A DNA stretch of 64,000 bases, taken from NCBI RefSeq assembly GCF_047675955.1, contig NC_132915.1:19449766-19513765 (forward strand). Reading direction: 5' to 3'. The notes under the pieces were generated by a model. That model was not told the origin of the DNA and searched no databases. It saw only the letters and a program-made list of their open reading frames with translations. The DNA comes from Chlorocebus sabaeus (taxonomy: Eukaryota > Chordata > Mammalia > Primates > Cercopithecidae). Made by a program: the position numbers and the translations under genes. Every line of letters begins with the position of its first letter. Position 1 is the first letter of the stretch. Below, piece by piece: positions 10,313 through 22,482 of the stretch.

Positions 10313-10592
10313 CAATGTCCACCGCCCTACATGAGACCTTTGGAATCTCCTGTGGTAGGGTCACCTTTTGTCATGCGATCACGACCTGGGGATCTTGCTG
10401 TGGGTTTCTTTTGAGTTCAACCGTCCTTCTCTCTGGACATAGTATGAAGCAGTTTGGCTAGATACATAGGTGTTACCAGCTTCAGCCTGGCTTAAGTAAA
10501 GATGTAGCTAAGTACTGACAGAATTTAACTACTACTTTTGCTGGTGAGGTAGCTCTCCCAGCCTCTGGAGGACCAACCAGTGGCACAGAAGC

Positions 10593-10745
10593 GTAACTCT
10601 GATACTTACTAGTTGTGTGATCAGAGCCAAATTCCTCAAATTCTCCAAACTTTATTTTCCATCCATAAAATTGGCATAATGATAACCATCTCATTTATGT
10701 AAGCTTGTAGCTCAATGTCTGGCTTATTTTAAGTGTTCAAGAAGT
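10593..10745 (+). repeat. MIR SINE fragment
   Basis: The order 'cttactagttgtgtgatcagagccaaattcctcaaattctccaaactttattttccatc...aaaattggcataatgataaccatctcat' is the MIR core in plus orientation. It is an ancient mammal-wide tRNA-derived SINE. Confidence 0.7.
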
Positions 10746-12179
10746 AATAGGTGACTGTTTTAATTGAAAGTTAAAATGTTCAAAAATTTTTTCCTCTTAA
10801 TATGTAAAATAACCTCATTGATGGAGGTTGTATAAACTTGTAAAACATATCCATACTTAGTAACCAACTGTAAGACTACGCCACTCTGGAATCTGGACTT
10901 TTCAGCATCAAGTAAGGGACAGTAAATATTTATAACAGCAACATTATCCTTGTTGCCACAGCTCACAAGGGCCTATTTATTAAAACAGGTGGCACTAAGC
11001 CAAGAGTGACTATTAAATTTGTAAGTTGAAAAGAATTTTCTTTGAATAGTGATAGTCCCCTTACTAAGCAAAAGAAGACAAAAAAAAAAAAAAAAAAAAA
11101 AAAAAAGGCCTACACCAAACACTTGCGAATTTCTAACTAAATAGTTTCTTTTTTGTGATGGCAAGATTTATCCCTTATACTAGAAACACACGTGAGACCA
11201 GGAGACCATGAATCCATGGTATGGGTTTGAAGATTGCAGAATTAACTGGACTTAGGGAGCACTTTGTTGATCCTTGGATCTCAAGTGGGGGCCAAATTTA
11301 ATGCTTCTGAGTAATGTTATTTTTATATATGAGATTCTATGTACTGTTTACTAGTAATTTTTTTCAACTTTGTGCATGCATCGAAAACTCAGTCATTTTA
11401 CAAATTGCAACATAAATAGAAATTCCATCCACACAGTTTTTGAAAGAAAGAAGTTTCTTTTAGCAAAGTCCACTCAGTTTTGCTTGTTTCATTTTCCTAT
11501 TTGCAAGTATATACTAAGGAGAAGCCATTCTTACTGATGTTGCTGGCCTTTTTCAAAGATCCTTCTCACTTGCCCCTTACAAACTGAGGCTCTACTGACA
11601 AATGGCTTTTTCGCCCTGCATTCTGTGGAAAGCTTACGGATGCTGAATGCTAAGTGGAAGGCAACCAAAACCCAAATTCACAAATCTGTAGGCTTGAAAA
11701 TGTGCCATTGAAGTCAATCCTTGGCTGGAGCCCGGAGGAAAATACTCGATTCTGTTGCTAGGTGGCAATGTTCCTTTACCAAAAGGGTGGTTATTAGCGT
11801 CTGCTCTAAAACAGAAGGGAAAACGCTGCCTTCTTGACCTCTCCTTAGCAACTTTTTAACCAGACTTCTTGGTTTAAGACCACAAAGAGACATCAGTAAC
11901 GTCAGAAATTCCAAGCCTGGAGTACACAAACGAAAACTTATTCCCCTGGTCACTGTACATTGCAAAACTCTATGATATAAAGCACATGACTGCTTCCAAT
12001 GACTGTAAAAATCCTCTCTAGGCTGGGAGTAGAAGTCTATTCCAGGCCTTAGTGAACAAGTGATATAATCTCAATGTCCCATAATCAGTGGTATAGTATT
12101 AATTTTATTTATGAAAAAACAGCCCTTGCATTGAGATTCTTTTTTAAAAAAGGAGTTTCTTCCATCCCATTATCAGTTA
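10746..12179. other. Intergenic; poly-A tract, otherwise nothing seen
   Basis: A pure run of about 26 A residues lies at 11081-11106 and is not clearly part of an Alu. No gene or recognisable repeat is seen in the rest. Confidence 0.5.
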
Positions 12180-12362
12180 GGGTTACCAGATTTAGTAAAT
12201 CAAAATACAGGACAGCTAGTTAAATTTGAATTGCAGATAAACTATGAATACATTTTTTAGTATAAGTATGACCCATGCAATAATTTGCAACCTACTGCTA
12301 CTAAAGAAAGTATTTGTTATTTATCAAAAAAAGTTCTGAATGAGTGGGCCTGGTACCTACAT
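12180..12362. repeat. Palindromic MER-type DNA transposon fossil
   Basis: The left arm 'aaatcaaaatacaggacagctagttaaatttgaattgcagataaac' and the right arm (tactaaagaaagtatttgttatttatc...) are roughly inverted copies around 'ttagtataagtatgacccatgc'. This is the layout of a small palindromic DNA transposon common in primates. The family name is uncertain. Confidence 0.5.
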
Positions 12363-12711
12363 TTTAACAAATACTTATGGTATTTTCAGTACAGATAATT
12401 CTCAGATCACACTTTCAAATAGCAAGAGTCTGAAGCTGTGGGATCATGAATCTCCTTGAGAATCAAGTCTTTTCCCAGAAAGCACTCATATAAACTCAGT
12501 ACTCTCACACTTCAGTGAAAGAACTGAAATTCAGAATTGCCTAGAGCCTACAAACCTCATGAACCCCAAGTTAAGCACTAGCCTTAGTAATCTCAAGTGG
12601 TTTACTGAAAAGCTTAGGTCTTCCACAGAAGTGAGAGGAGAACAGGCTCATTTTGAGCCCTCCCACTTGGCCTACTCCTTGTCCTTCCCAACACTTCTCA
12701 GCACAAGGAGC
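12363..12711. other. Intergenic, no gene seen
   Basis: Unique-looking sequence with only short ORFs. Confidence 0.4.
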
Positions 12712-13660
12712 TTTTTTTTTTTTTTTTTTTTTACTTTCCACAAGAGATAATCCCCTGCAACAGTATGAGTTCCCTCATACTGTTATGAGGGACATACTTT
12801 TTCCGTAGTGCCTCCCGGTTGGCAATGTAAAAGGATCGTTTGGAGATAGGGTCTGCCTGAATGAAGCCTAGAAGCTGTAAACAAAATTCATCTTCATCAA
12901 TGATGCAAGTAAATAATTGTGGGCCAAGCTGAACCACAGAGAGGTCATCTTAAATGCCCATCAAGCCATAAAAGGGTAGCCAGGAGATTGAAATGTTACA
13001 CCTGTGTAAGGCAGGGAAGTAATTCTGTAGTTAAAATAAAATAGCAGGCTCATACACTTGAAGAGGGTTATTAAGCAGAGGTTCTCACCTTAGCTATGTG
13101 AGAACTAGTCTTGCAGCTGCCTTGAGAAGGCGTCGTCTCAGCGTGGGACTCTGAGGGCCTTGGTGTGCTGACCCTGCAGCAGAGTCATTGCCCGCTACAC
13201 ACTAGCTTTGGGTGGGAAGTGTAGAAGTTGCAGTGAAGTCCCACACTCATGGAGCAGCTGTGTGCTGAGAAAGTGTCTTAGAAGGCTGTGTTCAGAGATA
13301 AGGCACCCACGATACCCTTCTGAAGGCCCTTTAAGCTGCTCATCTGGCCACCTGTAAAGCATCTAAGGCACCCTGGCCCTAGGTCGGTGGATGGAACCAC
13401 AGTAAGGCTGTGGTATTACTGTCCCTTGGAACTGAAATAGTGCTGGGTAAGATGGCACTGGGACTTGGTTGAGTCACTAAGGTAGAAGTCCCAAGGCCCT
13501 CCATTAAGTTGCTCCCACCTGAAAGTCCGGGCCTCATGAGGGTAAAAACTGCTACACAGGTGTCTCTGAAGCTGCTGGAGCTCCCGCTGGGCTGGACCAG
13601 AGCCCTTCTGTAACCTCAGCACTCTTGCAAGAGAAGGCAACCCCACTGTATTACACTCTC
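12712..13660 (-). pseudogene. Possible processed copy of an unidentified transcript
   Basis: A 20-T tract at 12713-12732 is, on the minus strand, an A tail that directly follows unique sequence with partly open frames (12737-12937, and 13416-13646 beginning MGLPSLARVLRLQKGSG). No Alu or L1 lies between the tail and these frames. That arrangement suggests a retrocopy on the minus strand, but no AATAAA signal is visible near the tail, no target-site duplication was found, and I recognise no gene. It could equally be unique DNA beside an orphan poly-A. Confidence 0.25.
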
Positions 13661-13880
13661 ATGGGCTGGAATAGGCCTGAGTCCCAGGCTTCAGCGCTTT
13701 GGGTTTATAGGGATAACCGCTTCTCCAGATGTACCAGGTTAATTTATTTCAATGACTCTATTGGCTAGCCTTCTACTGGCTCTCAACCCGGCCTCATGGA
13801 CCTCTTTAATTCATAAAGGTAGGCTGGCATGGGGAGAGTATTGCTCCATTTTCCTTTGGAGATGAAAGTCTTAGTATATC

Positions 13881-14182
13881 TTTTTTTTTTTTTTTTTTTT
13901 GAGACGGAGTCTCGCTCTGTCGCCCAGGCTGGAGTGCAGTGGCCGGATCTCAGCTCACTGCAAGCTCCGCCTCCCGGGTTCCCGCCATTCTCCTGCCTCA
14001 GCCTCCCGAGTAGCTGGGACTACAGGCGCCCGCTACCACGCCCGGCTAATTTTTTGTATTTTTTAGTAGAGACGGGGTTTCACCATATTAGCCAGGATGG
14101 TCTCGATCTCCTGACCTTGTGATCCGCCCGTCTCGGCCTCCCAAAGTGCTGGGATTACAGGCTTGAGCCACCGCGCCCGGCC
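13881..14182 (-). repeat. Young AluY element, Old World monkey type
   Basis: Minus-strand Alu with a 20-T tail and little divergence. It is flanked by a perfect 16-base target-site duplication, aagtcttagtatatct (13866-13881 and 14183-14198; the last T of the left copy merges with the tail). Read along the Alu it has GGCTCAAGCCTG, GGCGGGAACCC and GATCCGGCCACTG, which I associate with the AluY subfamilies (AluYR type) expanded in cercopithecid monkeys; human AluY has ACGCC, CGTGAAC and CGCGCCA at those places. It is the best organism clue in the window. Confidence 0.93.
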
Positions 14183-14198
14183 AAGTCTTAGTATATCT

Positions 14199-15165
14199 TA
14201 ATTACCAGACAGTGGAGTCTTCATTCCTTCTCTAGATTTGCCTAACCAAGAAAACCTCAGAGTAACATTCCAAGAGCAAAGATGAACATCTATCCTGAAA
14301 ACAAATAAACAAACAAACAAAAAAGCTGCTTTTGACTACAAAGCTATAGCAGGACACTTTCTCTGTGGTGAAATGACTGAGTCAAAGGATACAGGCATTT
14401 GAAAAGCCCTCTTTTGTGTAACCACTATGTGGAATAAAGACAACTCATGTAAATGTAAAACAATTTCTTATTTCCCAGAGCCTCCTTAACTCTTTCGTTC
14501 TTCCTCTCCCCTGACTGAAAACTCCTACGGACCCAGGTGATCAAAACTTTAATCTTCATTCAAAGGTAAATCACCCTGCTTTTCCCACTGTGGTACTGTT
14601 TCAGGACATGGTTGACTTGGCTCTGTCCTACCCACAGCACTTTCCCTCCATCTGCCCATCAAGGCTGTCTTGGCTTCCTCAGGCTGGAACTGGGAGGGTG
14701 GGAAAGGAAGTGAAAAGGGCACGAAAGTTCTTATTTGATTGATGTTGTCAGTGGATGGCTTCTGCTTGCTGGTGCGTGAAGCTGTTTTTTTTCTCTTATG
14801 TGCATTTTTTCTGGGTTCTCATGAAAGCTGCCATTGTTGGGGGATGCTTCTCTTTCCATTTCTTTGATGTGGGCAAATGATGTCTCTTCTAGCTGGCCAC
14901 TGGCAACTCCTCTTGCGACCTCTCACCATCCAGTGACTCATGGCTATCTTCCTTCTGCTGATGTTCCCTTAGTCTTCAGATAGCCCTCAGAAAGATTCTT
15001 GATGCTCCCAGACTGCCTGCCTCTCAAGAATCGTACAAACCTCTTCCTCAGGAAATACACTTTCTTTGGCCACAGCCACCTCTCCTAGATCAGCTATTAA
15101 ACACTTCTATCTCATTGTGTTTACGTTTCTTGGTGGGAATCAGACACAAGTATAGTCCTGTAAAT
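14199..15165. other. Intergenic, no gene seen
   Basis: It contains a small (AAAC)n run near 14310-14325. No gene or clear repeat is recognised. Confidence 0.45.
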
Positions 15166-15330
15166 CAAGCTTGTCCAACCTGTGGCCATAAACTTTTTAA
15201 AACATTAGATTTGTTTGCAAATTTTTTTAAAGCTAATCAGCTGCTGTTGGTTAGTGTATTTTATGTATGACCCAAGACAATTCTTCTTCTTTCAATGTGG
15301 TCCAGGGAAGTCAAAAATTGGACACTGCTG
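15166..15330 (+). mobile_element. hAT-type DNA transposon fossil
   Basis: It begins caagcttgtccaacctgtgg and ends ...aaaattggacactgctg, the imperfect inverted ends of a common short non-autonomous hAT-like element; the centre has 'gtattttatgtatgacccaag'. Flanks ctgtaaat and ccttaaac could be a decayed 8-base duplication. Strand is nominal. Confidence 0.6.
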
Positions 15331-16184
15331 CCTTAAACTGAATGTAGTACACCTTGAATTCTCTATGTGGGCTTCTTAAAACCATTAAGTGGGAAACATC
15401 TTCTATTCCTCACCCTTATTGAGGTATCTAGCACTCCAACATCTATCTCCAAAATCCTTCTCCCAGTTTCACCTTCAACTTCCATGTACTTCATCCTCTT
15501 CATATTTTTAATGCGTGTGAGGGATAAGTTCTGTCATTGGTGTTCAGATACTTCTTTTGAAAATTTGTATTTTGTTTTAGCAACTCACTTTGAAATGCAA
15601 TATATATTGTATCTTGATTCCTCAGTCAAAATCTTCAAGGAACAGTCAATTGCATAAGAAAGATTTGCTCTTGTCACATAATCATAATTTCATATCAGGT
15701 ATAAACCTGAAGGATTTGCAGGTGATATCATTGCAGCTGCCATTTACTAGCCACCCACAATATTCATTTACTCATGAGAGATTATTCATTGGTGGCCCTA
15801 TGGAAACCAGATCCTCATTTGATTTCTCATTGATGTCGTCATTGCTAAATCTTTGAAGGTAGGGATCAGCTTTTCCACTTCTTCCATGAGCTTCTTGAGC
15901 TCATTCACAGAGGCATAGAAGTAATGAGAAAACTGGTTGATATGGTTACCATTTTGCTTACGCCCTCAAAAAATTAAATACAATGTGTTTATTAAAGCAA
16001 AAGTTGACTGATGACTTACATATAATAAAAGCCATACACATTTATCACAAAAAGCTCAAATTGCAAAGAAAATTAGAAAGTGGAAAAAAGTAATGTGTGG
16101 TCCCACCACCCAAAGAGGTAATGAGATAGTCTTTTTACTTAATTGTTTTCATTTTTTTCATAGTTGTAATAATAATGTACTGAC
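15331..16184. other. Intergenic, no gene seen
   Basis: AT-rich sequence with short overlapping ORFs at 15367-15856. No family is recognised. Confidence 0.4.
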
Positions 16185-16285
16185 CCCTGGGTCCTGCCCC
16201 AAATATTCAGATTTATTTGGTATGGAGGCATGTTCTAGACTCAGTTTTTTTCAAAAGCTCCTTAGTTGATTGCAACATGCCATTG
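16185..16285 (-). repeat. MER5-type hAT fragment (tentative)
   Basis: The reverse complement has 'ggagcttttgaaaaaaactg' and 'aaatctgaatatttggggcaggacccaggggtc', resembling the middle of MER5-type elements. Confidence 0.35.
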
Positions 16286-18195
16286 GCTTGCTCTGGGCGC
16301 CTGCCAATGACTTGTTCTCCATGCTTTTTCTGTATTCTTGGTTAATTAGGCCATGCGGAATGGATCGTAGAACCCACTGAGAATCAACTGTAATCATAAG
16401 TGTGTGTCAACATGAGAGGGAACCAGTCTTCTAATTACCAGTTCATACTGGATGCACATCTACAGCTGGCCACTCATGATGAAGGATAATGATGGATAGG
16501 GATAAGTCAGTTTCCTCATCACCATGAGGACAGCCTGACTGCTTCCCCAATCCCCAACTCCCTCAAGGCTGGCATCAGAGACTAGTTAGCTTTCCATGTC
16601 GGAGGATTTACTGCAAGTGATATCACTGTGGCAGTCTGACTCTCTAGGGGTCACAAGTCATAGTTATAAGGGATTTTTAAAATCCAGTGACAACTTTTAG
16701 GTTGCACTGAACTGTGAGAAAGGAATTGGAAGAGTCTTGGGGCTTATTTTGTGAGAAGTCTCAAGGAACCTTTTATGGTTGGTTGCACCCACAAACAACT
16801 TCATAATCAAAATGACTTGCTCCATCATAGTTTCAGAAACCTTGGAGGGGAGGACAGAAATGATCAGGACCCTTCTCAATGCTTTTTCTTCTCAGGAGGC
16901 TACGTATCAGAAACAGATGTGTTAGCCCTCAGATCGATGGTGGGAAAACGTGTCAGGAGACTCAGAATGGAGACACACGTGCTCACATCGCATACTGGTT
17001 TTGCAGATAGCTTGTATTATAATTTGTTATAAAATTATGGTAGTTAGCCCAGCTGCTAGATCTTGTTATTTATTAATAAAGCACACATATTACATAGTAT
17101 TGTAGTATTTTGTCAATGGTATTTCAATGTTACTGATATAATCATAGGTTTTTATAATGTATTTACAAACATAAACAGGCTTTTGTTTCATATTATTTTG
17201 ATAAGTGATGCATGTCATTTTCATTTTTAATTTAGAGGTGATTTTGGAATTGGGAGGAGAAAACTAGCAGAGATAACTAGGAAAATTTACACTGTTATAG
17301 CTTCTATTTTTTAAATTCTATACTTTATTTCCTGTGTTTCCAGGATACTTTTTCATCTGATATTATGGCTTACATATGCTCATTTGTTGCCACATTTTAA
17401 TTACCTTTCCCAGTGAATAATTATTTGCTTCCAGATAGTGGGCTGGTACAATTCCCGCTGGTTCTATTTTGGAACCAATGATAAGGTACATTAGCGAGGC
17501 TCAGAGTTGCTCCCACGAGACTGTTTTCCTTTTCCCATTGATGTGGCCTCTTCTTTTCACAGTATTAGAAATTGTAACTCAGGCACAACGCTTATTAGCT
17601 TATTCTCTTTCCCCTGGGTCACAGATGGACATGTGGTTTTTAAAATATCTCATATTAAAAGTTCCAAAATCAAGAGTAGGGTGATGTACCACCACCGCCA
17701 GGTTGATATTCTAGGAATGAATGTCAAGAATAGAGATAGAAATTATGTATTACAGGCAGCCTTATCATAAACATTCTCAGGGCTGTTTTTCTTGCGTAAC
17801 ATGCTGCAACCCTGCTCCTGTATGATTTTCTCAGAAGTACACAAACGAGAATGGCGTCTTAGAGCTTTGTTCTACAAGATATAAGAGAAAACAAAATTTA
17901 TATTAGCATTAGTGAAAGTTAATATTAAAAAAAAAGTGCCATATGTTTCTTTTTGTGCATTTTAATACCTCCCCATCTAATGGAGAAAACTGTATTTCCA
18001 CCACATGTAACATCAAATGCACCACCATACACATTCATCATGATGTATTCTGTCATTTGTGAGTTCTGTGTAATTCCCTTGCAATTGTCCTGGTATGATA
18101 CAAGGTCAGCTCATTTCCTATTCAACATATTTGATGAACTATCTAGAGACAAAACAGAGTGTGCAGGAGCAGATTAGTATGTCATGCTATGTAGC
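16286..18195. other. Intergenic, AT-rich, no gene seen
   Basis: No repeat could be named with confidence. A 93-codon ORF at 16751-17032 matches nothing known to me. Confidence 0.4.
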
Positions 18196-18298
18196 TAAAT
18201 AGTTCTTTTTTTATTATTATCATACTTTAAGTTCTGGGACACATGTGCAGAACATGCAGGCTAGTTACACAGGTATACATGTGCCATGTATACCTGTT

Positions 18299-20054
18299 TA
18301 TGTGATGGATTACATTTATTTACTTGCATATGTTAAACTAGCCTTGCATCCCAGGATGAAACCAACTTGATCATGGTGGATAAGCTTTTTGATGTGCTGT
18401 TGGATTCGGTTTGCCAGTATTTTACGGGGATTTTTGCATTGATGTTCATCAGGGACATTGGTCTGAAATTTTCTTTTTTTGTTGTGTCTCTGCCAGGTTT
18501 TGGCATTAGGATGATGCTGGCCTCATAAAATGAGTTAGGGAGGAGTCCCTCTTTTTCTATTGTTTGGAATAATTTCAGAAGGAATGCTACCAGCTCCTCT
18601 TTGTACCTCTGGTAGAATTCAGCTGTGAATCCATCTGGTCCTGGACTTTTTTTGGTTGGTAGGCTATTAATTACTGCCTCAATTTCAGAATTTGTTATTG
18701 GTCTATTCAGGCATTCGACTTCTTCCTGGTTTAGTCTTGGGAGGATGTATGTGTCCAGGAATTTCTCCATTTCTTCTAGATTTTCTAGTTTATTTGCATA
18801 GAGGTGTTTATAGTATTCTCTGATGGTAGTTTGTATTTTTGTGGGATCAGTGGTGATCTCCCCTTTATCATTTTTTATTGTGTCTATTTGATTCTTCTCT
18901 CTTTTCTTGTTTATTACTGTGGCTAGTGGTATATCTATTTTGTTAATCTTTTCAAAAACCCTCCTCCTGGATTCATTGATTTTTTGAAGGATTTTTCATG
19001 TCTCTATCTCCTTCGGTACTGCTCTGATCTTAGTTATTTCTTGTCTTCTGGTAGCTTTTGAATTTGTTTGTTCTTGCTTCTCTAGTTCTTTTAATTGTGA
19101 TGTTAGGGTGTCAATTTTAGATCTTTCCCACTTTCTACTGTGGGAATTTAGTGTTATAAATTTCCCTCTAAACACTGCTTTAGTTGTGTTCCCTAGATTC
19201 TGGTATGCTATGTCTTTGTTCTCATTGGTTTCAAAGAACTTATTTATTTCTGCTTTAATTTTGTTATTTACCCAGTAGTCATTCAAGAGAAGACTGTTCA
19301 CTTCCCATGTAGTTGTGTGTTTTTGAGTGAGTTTTTTAATCCTAAGTTCTAATTTGATTACACTGTGGTCTGAGAGACTGTTTGTTGTGATTTCCATTAT
19401 TTTGCATGTGCTGAGGAGTGTTTTATTTCCAATTATGTGGTCAATTTTAGAATAAATGTGATGTAGTGCTGAGAAGAATGTATATTCTGTTGATTTGGGG
19501 TGGAGGGTTCTGTAGATGTCTATTAGGTCTGCTTGGTCCAGAGCTGAGTTAAAAAACCAGAATATCCTTATTAATTTTCAGTCTAATTGATCTGTCTAAT
19601 ACTGACAGTGGAGTGCTAAAGTCTCTCACTATTATTGTGGGGAGTCTAAGTCTCTTTGTAGGTCTCTAAGAACTTGCTTTATGAATCTGGGTGCTCCTGT
19701 ATTGGGTGCATATATATTTAGGATAGCTAGCTTTTCTTGTTGAGTGATCCCTTTACCATTATGTAATGGCCTTCTTTGTCTCTTTTGATCTTTGTTGGTT
19801 TAAAGTGTGTTTTATCAGTGACTAGGATTGCAACCCCTGCTTTTTTTTGCTCTCCATTTGCTTGGTAGATCTTCCTGCATCCCTTTATTTTGAGCCTATA
19901 TGTGTTTCTACATGTGAGATGAGTCTCCTGAATACAGCACACTGATGGGTCTTGACTCTTTATCCAGTTTGCCAGTCTGTGTCTTTTAATTGGGGCATTT
20001 AGCCCATTAACATTTAAGGTTAATATTGTTATGTGTGATCTTTCATCCTGTCAT
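18299..20054 (-). pseudogene. L1 ORF2 remnant (endonuclease and start of RT)
   Basis: The frame begins ATGACAGG at 20054. Broken blocks visible in order are the endonuclease domain (CCIQETHLTCRNTYRLKIKG, at 19727-19942; the SDHS motif of the endonuclease end at about 19370) and the start of reverse transcriptase (LPRLNQEEVECLNRP and KSPGPDGFTAEFYQRYKEEL, at 18333-18770). The text ends at the L1 deletion point, before the FADD catalytic motif. Several stops and frameshifts separate the blocks. Confidence 0.9.
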
Positions 20055-20117
20055 TATGATGTTAGCTGGTTATTTTGCCCATTAATTGATGCAGTTTCTT
20101 CACCACATCGATGGTTT

Positions 20118-21150
20118 TTACAATTTGGCATGTTTTTGCAGTGGCTGGTACCGTTTTTCCTTTCTGTATTTAAGTGCTTCCTTCAGGAGCTCTTGTAAGG
20201 CAGGCCTGGTGGTAACAAAATCCCTCAGCATTTGCTTGTCTGTAAGGGGTTTTATTTCTCCTTCACTTGTGAAGCTTAGTTTGGCTGGATATGAAATTCT
20301 GGGTTGAAAATTATTTTCTTTAAGAAAGTTGAATATTGGCCCCCACTCTCTTCTGGCTTGTAGGGTTTCTGCCAAGAGATCTGCTGTTAGTCTGATGGGC
20401 TTCCATTTGTGGGTAACCCAACCTTTTTCTCTGGATGCCCTTAACATTGTTTCCTTCATTTCAACCTTGGTGAATCTGATGATTGTGTGTCTTGAGGTTG
20501 CTGTTCTCGAGGAGTATCTTAGTGGTGTTCTCTTTATTTCCTGAATTTGAATATTGGCCTGTCTTGCTAGGTTGGGGAAGTATCCTGGATAATATCCTGA
20601 AGTGTGTTTTCAAACTTGATTCCAATCTCCCCATCATTTTCAGGTATACCAATCAAACGCAGGTTTGATCTTTTCACATAATACCTTATTCTTGGAGGCT
20701 TTGTTCCTTTCCTTGCAATCTTTTTTCTCTAATCTTTCTTCACACTTTATTTCATTAAGTTGATCTTTAATCTCCAATATCCTTTCTTCTGTTTGATCAA
20801 TTTGGCTATTGATACTTGTGTATGTTTCACGAAGTTCTCCTGCTGTGTTTTTCAGCTCTATCAGGTCATTTATGTTCTTCTCTCAACTGGTTATTCTATT
20901 TAGCAGTTCCTGTAACCTTTTATCAAGGTTCTTAGCTTCCTTGCATTGGGTTAGAACACTCTCCTTTAGCATGGAGAAGTTTGTTATTACCCACCTTCTG
21001 AAGCCTACTTCTGTCAATTCGTCAGACTCATTCTCTATCCAGTTTTGTTCCTTCGCTGGCGAGGAGTTGTGCTCCTTTGGAGGAGAAGAGGCTTCTGGTT
21101 TTTGGATTTCTCAGCATTTTTGTGCTGTTTTTTTCTCATATTCATGGATT
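20118..21150 (-). pseudogene. L1 ORF1 remnant
   Basis: The RNA-binding C-terminal half is recognisable: 20118-20459 contains KPIRLTADLLAETLQARREW and SYPAKLSFTSEGEIKPLTDK, ending ...YQPLQKHAKL; the preceding piece is at 20461-20652. ORF1p is the L1 RNA-coating trimer. The N-terminal coiled-coil part (about 20650-21150) is present as decayed text. A frame break near 20460 disables it. Confidence 0.88.
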
Positions 21151-22469
21151 TATCTACCTTTGAAATTTGCTGTTGGTGACCTTTGGATGGGGCTTTTGTG
21201 TGGGCATCCTTTTTGTTGATGTTATTGCTTTCTGTTTGTTAGTTTTCTTTCTAACAGTTAGGCCCTTCTTCTGCAGGTCTGCTCGAGTTTGCTGGAGGTC
21301 CACTCCAGACCATGTTTACCTAGGTATCACCAGCAGAGGCTGCAGAAGAGCAAAGATTGCTGCCTGCTCCTTCCTCTGGAAGCTTCGTCCCAGAGGGGCA
21401 CCTGGCAGATGCCAGCCAGAGCTCTCCTGTATGAAGTGTCTATCAACCCCTGCTGGGAGGTGTCTCCTAGTCAGGAGGCACAGGGGTCTGGGACCCACTT
21501 GAGGAGGCAGTCTGTCCCTTAGCAGAGCTCAAGTGTTGTGCTGGGAGATCTGCTGTTCTCTGCAGAGCAGAGATGTGTAAGTCTGCTGAAGTTGCACCCA
21601 CAGCCCCCTTCCCCCAGGTGCTCTGTCCCGCGGAAATGGAAGTTTTATCCATAAGCCCCTGACTGGGGCTGCTGCCTTTCTTTCAGAGATGCCCTGCTCA
21701 GAGAGGAGGAATCTAGAGATGCAGTCTGGCTACTGCAGCTTTGCCGTGCTGCAGTGGGCTCTGCCCAGTTCGAACTTCCTGTGGGCTCAGTATACACTGT
21801 GAGGGGAAAACAGCCTACTCAAGCCTCCGTACTGATGAATGCCCCTCCCCCCACCAAGCTCAAACATCTCAGGTCAACCTCAGACTGCTGTGCTAGGCAG
21901 CGAGAATTTCAAGCCAGTGGATCTTAGCTTGCTGGGCTCTGTGGGGGTGGTATCCACTGAGCAAGACCACTTGGCTCACTGGCTTCAGCCCCCTTTCCAA
22001 GGGAATGAATGGTTCTGTCTTTCCGGCATTCCAGATGCCACTGGGGTATGAAAAAAAACTCCTGCAGCTAGCTCGGCATCTGCCCAAATGGCCGCCCAGC
22101 TTTGTGCTTGAAATCCAGGGCCCTGGTGGTGTAGGCACCCAAGGGAACCTCCTGGTCTGCAGATTGCGAAGACCATGGGAAAAGCACGATATCTGGGCTG
22201 GATAGCATTGTCCCTTATGGCACAGTCCCTCACAGCTTCCCTAGGCTAGGGGAGGGAGTTCCCAACCCCTTGCTCTTCCCAGGTGAGGTGACACCCAACC
22301 CTGCTTCTGCTCACCCACCATGGGCTGTACCCACTATCTCACCAGTCCCAATGAGATTAACTGGATACCTCAGTTGGAAATGCAGAAATATCCACCTTCT
22401 GTGTTGGTCTTGCTAGGAGCTGCAGACTGGAGCTGTTCCTATTTGACTATCTTGCCAGCCCTCCCCTGA
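21150..22469 (-). promoter_or_regulatory. L1 5' UTR (internal promoter region)
   Basis: The GC-rich text with 'gcaggtctgctcgagtttgctggaggtccactccagacc' near 21275 and the terminal 'ggagctgcagactggagctgttcc' are the L1PA 5' UTR in reverse. Presence of the true 5' end means the copy was full length on arrival. Promoter activity today is unknown. Confidence 0.85.
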
Positions 22470-22482
22470 TAAATAGTTCTTT

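Larger units (their letters stand above)
18209..22469 (-). mobile_element. LINE-1 (L1PA-type) with both ends and internal ORF2 deletion
   Basis: This is a minus-strand L1 bounded by the 13-base duplication taaatagttcttt (18196-18208 and 22470-22482). From its 5' end it holds the 5' UTR (22469 to about 21150, ending ggagctgttcctatttgac), ORF1, a 63-base inter-ORF gap, ORF2 (from 20054), and only about 90 bases of 3' UTR plus a short tail. ORF2 is cut at about 18299, in the reverse transcriptase domain, and joins directly to the last part of the 3' UTR, so roughly 2 kb is missing. The ORFs have accumulated stops and shifts. The element cannot move by itself. Confidence 0.92.
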
